From the NCBI GenBank assembly GCA_905182995.1, contig CAJJDP010000041.1, positions 527,951 to 568,690 of the forward strand: DNA of 40,740 nt. The letters run 5' to 3'. Both the position numbers and the translations under genes were made by a program. The stretch comes from Paramecium octaurelia (taxonomy: Eukaryota; Ciliophora; Oligohymenophorea; Peniculida; Parameciidae). The notes under the pieces were generated by a model. The model was not told the origin of the DNA, did no database searches, and saw nothing but the letters and a program-made list of their open reading frames with translations. This document shows positions 10,808 through 21,772 of the stretch, piece by piece (within the stretch, counting starts at the first letter, position 1; each line of letters begins with the position of its first letter).

Positions 10808-11350
10808 ATGGTTATATTTTTAATTCTTTTTTCATTTTAGGTTGTAGAACCCAATTTGAATTGCAAATTAAATTAGTATGAATTGTGGCTAAAATCAAAC
10901 TTCAGAAGGAATTATAAAGATGTAGCATCTTAATTTAATAATGCAATTCTTTCAAATGCAAGATCTAATTCCATGTTTGGAAGCAAGGAAAATATAAGTC
11001 CATTAAAAGATTTAATATATATGTAAGTTGGTTAATACTATCCACATTTTTACACAAGTGGTTAAATGGTTGTTTAGTTTGCACAAATTTAAGAAATAAA
11101 TCGAATAAAAATTTGGTTCTACGATTAAGACAGTAGAATACATAGTTTTAAAATAATTGCAATTTGTTAAAATAAAATTGAAAAGGAATTATTTTAAGGG
11201 TATTAAGTACATGGTCTAATAACAATTAATTTTGAAAATAATTTTGTATCAATGATCAAGATAATTAATTTGCCAGGTGGCACATATGGTGAAATAGCAA
11301 TTATAAAAATCTAAGCCTATTTTGTTTTTAATAGTCACCTTGAGGATTGA
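10808..11350 (+). CDS. discoidin (F5/8 type C)-like protein, 170 aa
   Basis: The first exon is only the ATG (10808-10810). A 30-nt intron (10811-10840) follows, and exon 2 runs to the TGA at 11348-11350, giving 171 codons. The core reads INRIKIWFYDQDSRIHSFKI, then TINFENNFVSMIKIINLPGG and EIAIIKIQAYF. That order (a surface strand, a W-x-x-D-x-D-x-R loop, a final I-Q-x-Y-F strand) resembles the galactose-binding-like fold of the F5/8 type C domain in BTB-domain proteins. I see no signal peptide, so it is probably intracellular. The next ORF starts only 5 nt past this stop, which is tighter than usual gene spacing. The two may be one gene broken by a frameshift or linked by an intron I did not find. 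Confidence 0.6.
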
Positions 11351-11355
11351 GATTA

Positions 11356-11955
11356 ATGAGTTTTGATATCATATATTCCTATCAATTTGATAGAATAATT
11401 AGGTATTATTTATTTATTGCAAATTAAGGCAATTCAATCTATCATATTTACTTAGATATTGGGTCATTATGTTATTAATTATTCTTTTCCTTTATATTAA
11501 TAAATCTTACAAATTTAGTTTGTAAAACAGATAATTTAACTTCCTGTTATGCACAGGTATTAATGTCTATATAGATAGCCAATAAAGTAGAAGACGGAAG
11601 CAATACTGATGGTGAACAAATTATTTCTAAAATTTATGACTAGAAAGTGAAACCTATTTATTTGAAAATGTCGTACTAAATGGGTATATCTGGATGCAAT
11701 TCATAAACGATAAGTAGTATCAGTTATGAACATTCATACAGCTCTAATAAAAATCTCGATCTAACTAAGCAATCTTTTATGTTATAAATTATTAATACAA
11801 TTGTATTTATAAATATCTACTTGAAGGGATTGGTCCAGCACATTTAAGCATTAATTCCTTAAGGAAAAATATATAGAACTGAACTATTTTCCCTTATAGG
11901 TGTTAAATGTTATTCCTTCTCCATCAAAAATACAATATATTTTCTAAAGAACTGA
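11356..11955 (+). CDS. uncharacterised protein, 199 aa
   Basis: Single TGA-free frame from ATG at 11356 to TGA at 11953-11955, with several TAA/TAG read as Gln. The middle part reads IANKVEDGSNTDGEQIISK and KVKPIYLKMSYQMGISG, and Cys residues are scattered. I do not recognise the family. The same frame stays protein-like for about 48 codons past the TGA, so the stop may be a nonsense mutation or lie in an intron I missed. It abuts the discoidin-like ORF and may be its continuation. Confidence 0.4.
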
Positions 11956-12381
11956 TAATTTCAATCAGAGCATTAATTTATTCAGCTAAACAGTTTATTT
12001 CCTAGTGAGCTTGTTAAACTTTTTGTTAGATCTTAAACCAAAAATAAATAAGTAAAATCTATAAAAAGTTAATATAGTTTGAGCATCTACAAAAAATGAA
12101 CTGCAAGAGAAAGAGTATAAGCATTCCAAATATAGATTCTATATAAGTAGTTGAAATGCTTACTTAAAAGATAATAGATATTTGTTATCAATTACTTCGA
12201 AAAGGTTGGAATTTTGTGATATTGTTATAGATATGATTTAATACTTTTTGAGGAATTTTACACTTATTTTAAATCAATAATATTTGTTTAATTTATAAAT
12301 TGCTAAATATAATCATATTAATATTAATTATTTAAAATTTTAGCTTACTTTAAATATTATTAATATATATTAATTTTATGT
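11956..12381 (+). other. coding-like tail after the 11356 ORF
   Basis: The frame of the preceding ORF continues to about 12100 after one TGA. A different frame (KNELQEKEYKHSKYRFYI, then RYLLSITSKRLEFCDIVIDM after a candidate 24-nt intron) runs on to about 12230. These may be later exons of the upstream gene or decayed remains. The last 150 bp are plain AT-rich spacer before the convergent lectin gene. Confidence 0.3.
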
Positions 12382-13728
12382 TCAAATATCAACTTATTTG
12401 ATTTCAATTAGTTTAACTTAGGTAACCACTTAATTGAATAATTTTTAATAGATTTAACAGTCCAAATTTGAGAGTATTATTATTAATTCTTGATTGGCCT
12501 ATATTGTAGGAAGTAATTTAACTGAGTAATTAATTGTATTGATAGCACCATAGCAATTATGTGAAAATTAGTTCGTTTTTTATGGTAAACATCCATAGCA
12601 TTTATTAAAGTAACTTTATATTTTCTTTAACTAAAAACATCTTGCATAAACCTTTAAATTTATTAGCTAATAATTTTTGTCTATTGCTAAGTTAGTTGTA
12701 CCCAAATTTCTTACTATTTGTTGAGTTTCCATAATTTCTACTTCAAAAGAGTTTCTAAATTCCGCTAATTTTTCCTTTATTTATGTAATCCTTATAGTTA
12801 TACAGTCTACGGCTGTGAATACGGTTTTAAATTAATACATTATCCAAGTCGGCTGATGAGTTTATGGTGTATAATATTGAAAACCTTAAAATCATAAGAT
12901 TCATTATACCGTAAATAGATTCGATAGTGTACCATATTTTTTATTAATCTTAGTATTAAGTGAAATTCAATCTAACATTATCATTAACATTATAATAAAA
13001 TCCAACAAATGGAGTAATAAGCCATGAATTCTCTTAAGTAACATATTTAGGACTTGTATAAATAGCAGTTGTTTTAATAACATCAATTATAGTAATGGCT
13101 TCTTTTACTCCTAGAATCACTTAATATCCCAAAAATAGTAAGTTTGATAAGGTATTATTTGGATCAGTTATGGTAACAGACACGCTGGTTTTTGTTAGTT
13201 CAGAAGCCTAATTGATAATTAAATAAAGTACTAGGATATCAAAGTAAACTGGACCCTGATAGGAAAAATTTATCAAAGATATGAATACCGTTTCTGCATT
13301 TGAGTTGACTAGAGGATATGTTTTGTTCTCAAAAGAATACATGTTAAACTCATTTATGATTTAAATTCTTTCATCATCTATAGCTAACCATTTCAACACA
13401 ATACCATATACAGGTCCAAATATAGTTCCTAGAAAACATTCGAGATTAAAAGTAAAGCCTAAGTTTTCGTTAATGATATACTTTGTGTTGTAACAGTGGT
13501 AATAGAAAAAGTGTAATTAACAAATGGATGATTTGTGTCCATCAATATAGTGTTTATAAGAATTTTTGGGGGCCTTGCAAATACATCTGAGAAATAAACA
13601 GTTTCTTATTTTTATGCAGGAGGATTACACCTACTTCCTCCGCTATATTAATATGCAAATTTAGTAAATGTGTTGGAGTCATATGAAATGGTGGCCCAGA
13701 CTACTTACAAAACAAAAATCATTTTCAT
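12382..13728 (-). CDS. secreted H-type lectin-domain protein, 426 aa
   Basis: ATG at 13728-13726, TGA at 12384-12382. Two introns, 13481-13521 (41 nt) and 12885-12909 (25 nt), give exactly 427 codons. The N-terminus MKMIFVLQVVWATIS is a likely signal peptide. A Cys-containing segment follows (YSGGSRCNPPAQK), then the lectin domain: VYFSDVFARPPKILINTILM, with the first intron just after, and FGPVYGIVLKWLAIDD. This fits the H-type lectin pattern of a phenylalanine and double-proline strand followed by a tryptophan strand. Further beta-rich sequence (TVFISLINFSYQGPVYFDIL) may be a second, weaker copy of the fold. The C-terminal quarter is helical then Cys-rich (KLAEFRNSFEVEIMETQQIV; NKCYGCLPQ). 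H-type lectins bind carbohydrate, so a secreted or surface role is likely. No membrane anchor is evident. The 5' part is duplicated at 14084-15092. Confidence 0.85.
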
Positions 13729-14082
13729 AAAATTGAATTTATATAATATGATATTGCATCATTCTAATTTACAGATATTATAAAAATATTATCGAAAACA
13801 TTTTCAAATAAGTATAAGAGCATCATAGTATTCAGTTAAATATTTTTTTACTTCGATGATGTATTTGGTTTCTTATTAGTGTGGCTGATTTATTAACCCA
13901 GAAGAAAAATAAACTGCATCACTCAAATGCTGAAATATTTAACTATTTACATTCGGCATGGTAATATTGCATTTTTGGATTGCTTTCTGAAGTCTTATAA
14001 TTTTTCTCATTTTCATTTGATATCAGCAAGATTGTGGATCTAACATTTTACTTTACATATAAAAATAATCAATTTTGCACCT
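12720..14082. repeat. first copy of a 1363-bp exact direct duplication
   Basis: Repeated at 14084-15446 with constant offset 1364. A single 'n' at 14083 separates the copies. The block carries most of the lectin gene and its upstream flank. Confidence 0.95.
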
Positions 14083-14083
14083 N

Positions 14084-15092
14084 GTTGAGTTTCCATAATT
14101 TCTACTTCAAAAGAGTTTCTAAATTCCGCTAATTTTTCCTTTATTTATGTAATCCTTATAGTTATACAGTCTACGGCTGTGAATACGGTTTTAAATTAAT
14201 ACATTATCCAAGTCGGCTGATGAGTTTATGGTGTATAATATTGAAAACCTTAAAATCATAAGATTCATTATACCGTAAATAGATTCGATAGTGTACCATA
14301 TTTTTTATTAATCTTAGTATTAAGTGAAATTCAATCTAACATTATCATTAACATTATAATAAAATCCAACAAATGGAGTAATAAGCCATGAATTCTCTTA
14401 AGTAACATATTTAGGACTTGTATAAATAGCAGTTGTTTTAATAACATCAATTATAGTAATGGCTTCTTTTACTCCTAGAATCACTTAATATCCCAAAAAT
14501 AGTAAGTTTGATAAGGTATTATTTGGATCAGTTATGGTAACAGACACGCTGGTTTTTGTTAGTTCAGAAGCCTAATTGATAATTAAATAAAGTACTAGGA
14601 TATCAAAGTAAACTGGACCCTGATAGGAAAAATTTATCAAAGATATGAATACCGTTTCTGCATTTGAGTTGACTAGAGGATATGTTTTGTTCTCAAAAGA
14701 ATACATGTTAAACTCATTTATGATTTAAATTCTTTCATCATCTATAGCTAACCATTTCAACACAATACCATATACAGGTCCAAATATAGTTCCTAGAAAA
14801 CATTCGAGATTAAAAGTAAAGCCTAAGTTTTCGTTAATGATATACTTTGTGTTGTAACAGTGGTAATAGAAAAAGTGTAATTAACAAATGGATGATTTGT
14901 GTCCATCAATATAGTGTTTATAAGAATTTTTGGGGGCCTTGCAAATACATCTGAGAAATAAACAGTTTCTTATTTTTATGCAGGAGGATTACACCTACTT
15001 CCTCCGCTATATTAATATGCAAATTTAGTAAATGTGTTGGAGTCATATGAAATGGTGGCCCAGACTACTTACAAAACAAAAATCATTTTCAT
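14084..15092 (-). pseudogene. 5' part of the lectin gene, duplicated by the contig overlap
   Basis: Same sequence as 12720-13728, shifted by 1364, and lacking the C-terminal 338 bp. It should not be counted as a second gene. Confidence 0.8.
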
Positions 15093-15446
15093 AAAATTGA
15101 ATTTATATAATATGATATTGCATCATTCTAATTTACAGATATTATAAAAATATTATCGAAAACATTTTCAAATAAGTATAAGAGCATCATAGTATTCAGT
15201 TAAATATTTTTTTACTTCGATGATGTATTTGGTTTCTTATTAGTGTGGCTGATTTATTAACCCAGAAGAAAAATAAACTGCATCACTCAAATGCTGAAAT
15301 ATTTAACTATTTACATTCGGCATGGTAATATTGCATTTTTGGATTGCTTTCTGAAGTCTTATAATTTTTCTCATTTTCATTTGATATCAGCAAGATTGTG
15401 GATCTAACATTTTACTTTACATATAAAAATAATCAATTTTGCACCT
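14084..15446. repeat. second copy of the 1363-bp duplication
   Basis: Exact copy of 12720-14082 starting straight after the 'n'. It contains the 5' part of the lectin gene (start codon at 15092-15090, cut at 14084). Best explained as unmerged contig ends. Confidence 0.95.
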
Positions 15447-17520
15447 TCGCACTCTAGTCTCATACAAAAAGCAAACTCCTTTGAATTCAATTAACTGAAT
15501 GTATTTATCATGATGATGCTTCAAGGGATATTAAGCATCTTCCTCTTCAATAAAATCCAGGTTTGCAATGTCCTATACCTGTGAAATTGAGTATTTGGGA
15601 TTACTGTTATAGTATCGTCCTATTAGAATTTACTCTTGCAAATTTTGTTATAGAGATTCCTCCTTATCATCTTATGGGTGATTATTTTTTCTTTAATTCG
15701 TATCCGAAAAATTCATTTTGCTCAATTAAACAGACATGCAATATGACTTTTATACAAATGATTGGCCTTCTGTGGAATTTTAGCTAGCACGTGTCTAAAT
15801 TATTTGAGATTACTAATCAAATCTCAGGATAAGTTGTTTTGCCTATTGTTTCATTGTACATACCCTAATTAAATTGTCACTCTTGTGTCAAATGATGTAA
15901 TTCTGAGATTGGAGATTGCATCTTTGAATGCCAATCTTTGTTTCTTGTTTATACTAAATTCTTTAGCATAATCTGACTTCTAGGTTTGAATAAGACGCAC
16001 AATTCTTTGCAAAGTGGTTTTATATAGCTCTCGCTATTATATCCTGGCTTCTTCTACTCTCCAATTCCATATGTATTTTTTATACAACATATAACGTTAT
16101 TCTTTTAAATTTTATCATCAACTACATGATTTTAATCTTAGTAGCCTTGTTCAAAACACTTTGGAGTAAACTTGAATGAGCATCAAATAAATTCTGTGTA
16201 ATATATACCTATCATCAAATTTTATAGTGGCAGTGCATACCATATGTTTTTCTCGCTGTTTAAGGGAATGCTCAAATAACTTGTATAATGCTAGTCTTCC
16301 TCAGCATTTTGATAAAGGCAAATCTTCTTGATTTACATCAGCTATTGAATGAGGCAGATATATCAATTTATAAACCGAGACCACTCATCTCTGCTCTTTA
16401 TCCTAATGCCACAAGTCACTGGTGTGATGCATTTTTCAGCAACTATGAAAAATATCATTACTTGCAGTGTGAAATCATATCCAAACGAAAGATCTTAATA
16501 TTTACGTAATTTTCCAACGAGTAGATCCATGTTAAAGTGTTTAGATCTAAAGAAGGAAAACAAAATTTTCTGTGCACAGAATTTCCTGAATTGCTTTAAT
16601 GGTTAATGTTGTTGGGACTACTTGTTATTCAACTCACCGTTTGGTCAATTAAGATCTTTGGTTCATATACTATATATTAGCAGTTTATGACACCAATACA
16701 TTCATGGATAGTAATTTTATACAACAATGCTCAAACATTTGTTTGATGACAACTTTACAACATTATCTTTTTTTTGTCTCGTGAACAAAAATTCAGCTGG
16801 TTGTTAATAAAATTTCTGCCAAAAATTTTTTAGAGCTGTGAAATGAAAGAAATGGCTATTGGCATATACCCAGTTCTCAGTATATTTCTTAGATCATCAA
16901 CAGCAGTATATTGGGTAATATTCTAATAGCTTTAGCAATAAGATCAACTGCATCTCTACAACAAAGATATATATCATCAAACTTCTTCTCTTTTGTGATT
17001 TTTTATCTTGACTTTATTGTATGAACTCATTAATTTGTTGAAATGAATCACTTAATAAACTATCACTTGTTTACCTTGTTTGTTACGAATTTCCCAATGC
17101 AAGAAGCATATGTTGACTAGCAAGTTTCACTTGACAAATATGCAACAGTTCATATAACTTGATAATATCCTTGTTGTTAATGTTGTTTCTAGCAAGTAGT
17201 AAGTAGTCATATTAATTGATTAGTTTTGCAAACACACTTAATGCAATCTTATCAAACATTCTGAATCATGTCTATACTTTTTTCTCTGATCGATTCGGAG
17301 CGATATTAAAATGAACTTCAAAAAATTCTATGATTCCAAATGTCTGAATGCAATACGCTTTGCATTAGAGATAATATTAAAGAGTTTCCTTGTGAATATA
17401 GAATGACTAGTGCTATCAAGTTATGATAAAATATAGCTATTGCATAACTTATTGGTTACACTTTTATGCTAAGCTATAGTTTACGCAGTACTGAGCTTAT
17501 CTATTTAATATTAAAAATTA
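15168..17520 (-). pseudogene. coding-like region with in-frame TGAs, upstream of the lectin gene
   Basis: On the minus strand several long stretches read as protein with TAA/TAG as Gln, for example HLSDAVYFSSGLINQPHQQ, ending at a TGA at 15170-15168, and YIQLIEFKGVCFLYETRVRR near 15440-15500. Others near 16000-16300 are Cys-rich. They are broken by TGAs without frame change (for example near 15398, just upstream of the first stretch) or by changes of frame. Alternative spliced readings of the end also exist; one uses a 30-nt intron near 15420-15450. A plus-strand frame at about 15490-15895 is open as well. I cannot say which strand is real. No family is recognised. It may be a decayed gene or one with introns I failed to place. 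Confidence 0.25.
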
Positions 17521-17529
17521 GCTGATGCC

Positions 17530-18978
17530 AATTCCAAAGTAGGTAATAAACTGAGTAATGTTAAAGTTGAAAAAAAATCGCAAATTGTATTTTCTTTACG
17601 ATACTAATTCATATTTTACTTAAGTTCCTCTGTTAGGCCTTTCTTATCATTTTCCATAATCACATTAGAGTAACGTTAGGAATTTATCATAAATTCTGCT
17701 AAAGTGCTACATGCAGTCAAATTTATTAGCGAGCTATTTGTGATATTTTTCCCTCTTTCGATATTTGGTACACCTTATGCAGGTTGATATAACCAATTTG
17801 ATGGCTATTAAAGCCTATCATATTTCTATTTCTATATCCATTCTGATAAGAGGCTCATGCATCTATAATTTAAATGTAGCCATAAAATAACTATCTGCCC
17901 ATTTGATGTATTATGGGGAGTTTTTTATCCATTCATAATTTGATTCAACTAGCATTCTTGGAATTGAGTAGACATAAAAATAACTCCAACTCCACAGACT
18001 ATACGAGTTGAGATGGCTGATTTTAAAAATCATATATAGCTTAAATTTTTGACTCAGCAAACTTATTATTCTCCCTAGCAGCTTGTTTGTAGAATTAATT
18101 AACAAAAATAAACGACTTTTGAAAAGGGAATTAACTCATATCACATGAACCACTGATAGAATTAATGCATAATTATGAAATGGGGATGCAATATCTCATC
18201 TTAACATATACTGGTTGGTTCGATTATTGCGTAACATTACTCGAAAATCACATTGTCCAAATCCAGATTGTTAGAATTTATATCAACAAATTAAATCCTT
18301 ATAACTTCACCCAGTATGAATTTACATGTATTCCAGACTCAAATTTAAAATCTCTTTCATGGGGATTACATGTTTTTATTCACTCATAAAGAGTTAAGCC
18401 CTTATAAGTTTATCCAAAGTATCTGGATACCTGTAACTTTTCTAGAATAGACAGACTATATGTTGTACACCTGATATGGATGATATGCATGGAACTCTAA
18501 CTTTCTTAAATAGAATTTAAAATTCCTAATTATTTAATTCATCATTACAAAAACCTTAAATTACATGTGTTTTATTAACCTTGATATATTTGAACACTTC
18601 TTTATTTTATGTATCAAATATTTCTTGAGCTAAATGCAACATAAACAAGAATATTTGATGCTTTTACTACTACGTCTAAACTTTCGTATAGTCCTCCTCC
18701 AAATAAATCTTTTAAGTGAAGTACTTTTATCTATTGTGTAAAAGATACATTCAAATCAATTCTCTTTTGCCCCTAGTAGGATAGAGTTTAAGACTTGACT
18801 TGTTTAAAAATTAGTAGTTCTGCTTGCGAATATTGCATTTTATGTACCATATGAATATTGGCAGTTATTCTAATTGTGGAGCATCAATTCAATTCGATAC
18901 CCATAAGTTTGTAAATCTGTTATTTTACTTCAGAATATCGATATCACTCTTTTTCAGTTCAATCTCATGCAACCTCAG
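17530..18978. repeat. first copy of a 1449-bp exact direct duplication
   Basis: Repeated at 18980-20428 with offset 1450. A single 'n' at 18979 separates the copies, the same pattern as at the other two joins. Confidence 0.95.
18614..18838 (-). CDS. uncharacterised ORF, 74 aa from its first ATG, copied at 20064-20288
   Basis: TGA-free frame ending at the TGA at 18616-18614. The first ATG is at 18838-18836, and the frame is open further upstream to about 18875. It reads RIDLNVSFTQQIKVLHL and DLFGGGLYESLDVVVKASN, with an alternating hydrophobic pattern that suggests beta strands. Past the TGA the same frame stays open. After a candidate 25-nt intron it gives FQILFKKVRVPCISSISG and LDKLIRAQLFMSEQ, so this may be one exon of a larger minus-strand gene carrying a nonsense codon. 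Family unknown. The identical copy at 20064-20288 comes from the contig overlap. Confidence 0.35.
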
Positions 18979-18979
18979 N

Positions 18980-20428
18980 AATTCCAAAGTAGGTAATAAA
19001 CTGAGTAATGTTAAAGTTGAAAAAAAATCGCAAATTGTATTTTCTTTACGATACTAATTCATATTTTACTTAAGTTCCTCTGTTAGGCCTTTCTTATCAT
19101 TTTCCATAATCACATTAGAGTAACGTTAGGAATTTATCATAAATTCTGCTAAAGTGCTACATGCAGTCAAATTTATTAGCGAGCTATTTGTGATATTTTT
19201 CCCTCTTTCGATATTTGGTACACCTTATGCAGGTTGATATAACCAATTTGATGGCTATTAAAGCCTATCATATTTCTATTTCTATATCCATTCTGATAAG
19301 AGGCTCATGCATCTATAATTTAAATGTAGCCATAAAATAACTATCTGCCCATTTGATGTATTATGGGGAGTTTTTTATCCATTCATAATTTGATTCAACT
19401 AGCATTCTTGGAATTGAGTAGACATAAAAATAACTCCAACTCCACAGACTATACGAGTTGAGATGGCTGATTTTAAAAATCATATATAGCTTAAATTTTT
19501 GACTCAGCAAACTTATTATTCTCCCTAGCAGCTTGTTTGTAGAATTAATTAACAAAAATAAACGACTTTTGAAAAGGGAATTAACTCATATCACATGAAC
19601 CACTGATAGAATTAATGCATAATTATGAAATGGGGATGCAATATCTCATCTTAACATATACTGGTTGGTTCGATTATTGCGTAACATTACTCGAAAATCA
19701 CATTGTCCAAATCCAGATTGTTAGAATTTATATCAACAAATTAAATCCTTATAACTTCACCCAGTATGAATTTACATGTATTCCAGACTCAAATTTAAAA
19801 TCTCTTTCATGGGGATTACATGTTTTTATTCACTCATAAAGAGTTAAGCCCTTATAAGTTTATCCAAAGTATCTGGATACCTGTAACTTTTCTAGAATAG
19901 ACAGACTATATGTTGTACACCTGATATGGATGATATGCATGGAACTCTAACTTTCTTAAATAGAATTTAAAATTCCTAATTATTTAATTCATCATTACAA
20001 AAACCTTAAATTACATGTGTTTTATTAACCTTGATATATTTGAACACTTCTTTATTTTATGTATCAAATATTTCTTGAGCTAAATGCAACATAAACAAGA
20101 ATATTTGATGCTTTTACTACTACGTCTAAACTTTCGTATAGTCCTCCTCCAAATAAATCTTTTAAGTGAAGTACTTTTATCTATTGTGTAAAAGATACAT
20201 TCAAATCAATTCTCTTTTGCCCCTAGTAGGATAGAGTTTAAGACTTGACTTGTTTAAAAATTAGTAGTTCTGCTTGCGAATATTGCATTTTATGTACCAT
20301 ATGAATATTGGCAGTTATTCTAATTGTGGAGCATCAATTCAATTCGATACCCATAAGTTTGTAAATCTGTTATTTTACTTCAGAATATCGATATCACTCT
20401 TTTTCAGTTCAATCTCATGCAACCTCAG
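18980..20428. repeat. second copy of the 1449-bp duplication
   Basis: Exact copy of 17530-18978. Unique sequence resumes at 20429. Probable unmerged contig overlap. Confidence 0.95.
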
Positions 20429-21772
20429 AATTCACTGAATGTGCTGATTGTTATTTAGCACCACCTAATCGCAACCAAATGTGAATTTTATGTAGTGATA
20501 TTATGTATGTTCATAATTAAAATTCTCATAATGAGATAAAATTATGGACTGTTATGTAGGCCTCCTCACAGCACCGATACTATGTACACTTAGTCCAAAA
20601 TGTTTTTTCTTCCTGAATTCTGACTTAATGTCTTAGCACTCTACAGGAGGATAAAATGTTATAATAAGGAATTTTGCATTACACATTTATTAATTTATTT
20701 ATTATTACAGGTTTAACTGTTCCATAATTCTTGCCCTGACTATACCTAATGGTATTTAATAGTTATATAACTATTGCGGAACTTACTTCTTTTTTCAAAC
20801 TAAGGTTAGAAATCTGTTATTACAAATTGTTATTAAAAATGAATATTAATATTAATCGATCCACGATATTTAATCTGTATAGAGGAAAATATTAACCCAG
20901 TAAATTAATTCTGGTGACGACATATTGTCTTCCATTATTTTCTTACTTCAAATAAATAGGTTTATTAATGTGGCAGATAGAGAATGACTTAAAATATATC
21001 CTTTGTTTATGGAAGTTTTGATCTAATGGTTATCGTATTAATATCCAGTGGATTTTGACGTCTTATTGACCATTGTCTATTTATTAATGAAGATTTCAGA
21101 AATAATGGTGAATAAGGTGTGATATTGCTCAATCAAAGGGACTTCTCTGATTTTAAGCAATAGACAGACTTGTACACTTATAAATCAATTTTTGAATTAA
21201 TTGGGGTGAAAAAATTATGAGAATAGCATTGATTACAACGAAGAGCCAAAGAAAATATGAAAATTTTTATTAGATAAGGAATTATGGAGAAGAACACAAA
21301 TAAAATAGCGTTACATAAATCCACTGAATTTAATTGAGATCATCAATTTCTCTATAATATTTGGGTAGATCCTCTTAAGATATATATTTGACTATATTCC
21401 AAATACCTTTTATTAAATCCAATCAGGAAACTTTACCAATGTTTATCAATGTTTTAGTTGTTCAGCATAGAAGTAATACAATCCTGTGGTTTATATTAAA
21501 ATCAATTAAAATTTAGTCTCTTTACATGAAAATTGTTATAATTACATTATAATAAATTACGAAATCCACAAGAACGCTCTTTGAACAAAATCTAATTCCT
21601 TAATTAAAAAATATGTTATAAACTACATTAATTAACACAACTTTTACTTAATCCTTTCTCGTAAATAAATGCTTTTTGATTTTTATCCTCTTACATATAA
21701 CTAGCTCTTAAACCCTGATTTATTCAGCATTTACCACTACTACACTGTCTGATTTCGATAGTAATATATTTT
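20429..21772. other. coding-like fragments and spacer upstream of the cysteine-repeat gene
   Basis: At 20430-20480 a plus-strand frame reads FTECADCYLAPPNRNQ and then meets a TGA. Other plus-strand pieces appear near 21060-21215 (INEDFRNNGEQGVILLNQRD). They may be remnants of a surface-protein gene. The last 500 bp or so are AT-rich spacer. A short hydrophobic frame just before 21773 (LPLLHCLISIVIYF) could be a signal peptide belonging to the next gene, but it has no ATG. Confidence 0.3.

Noticed and set aside
15563..15787. Plus-strand 74-aa standard-code ORF
   Set aside because: It is open in standard code but no ATG starts it, it matches no family I know, and the minus strand is equally open there. 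Not called as a gene.
17911..19839. Paired short ORFs at 17911-18105 / 19361-19555 (-) and 18165-18389 / 19615-19839 (+)
   Set aside because: Each pair is one sequence seen twice across the 18979 join. Both strands are open in places, and no motif supports either as a gene.
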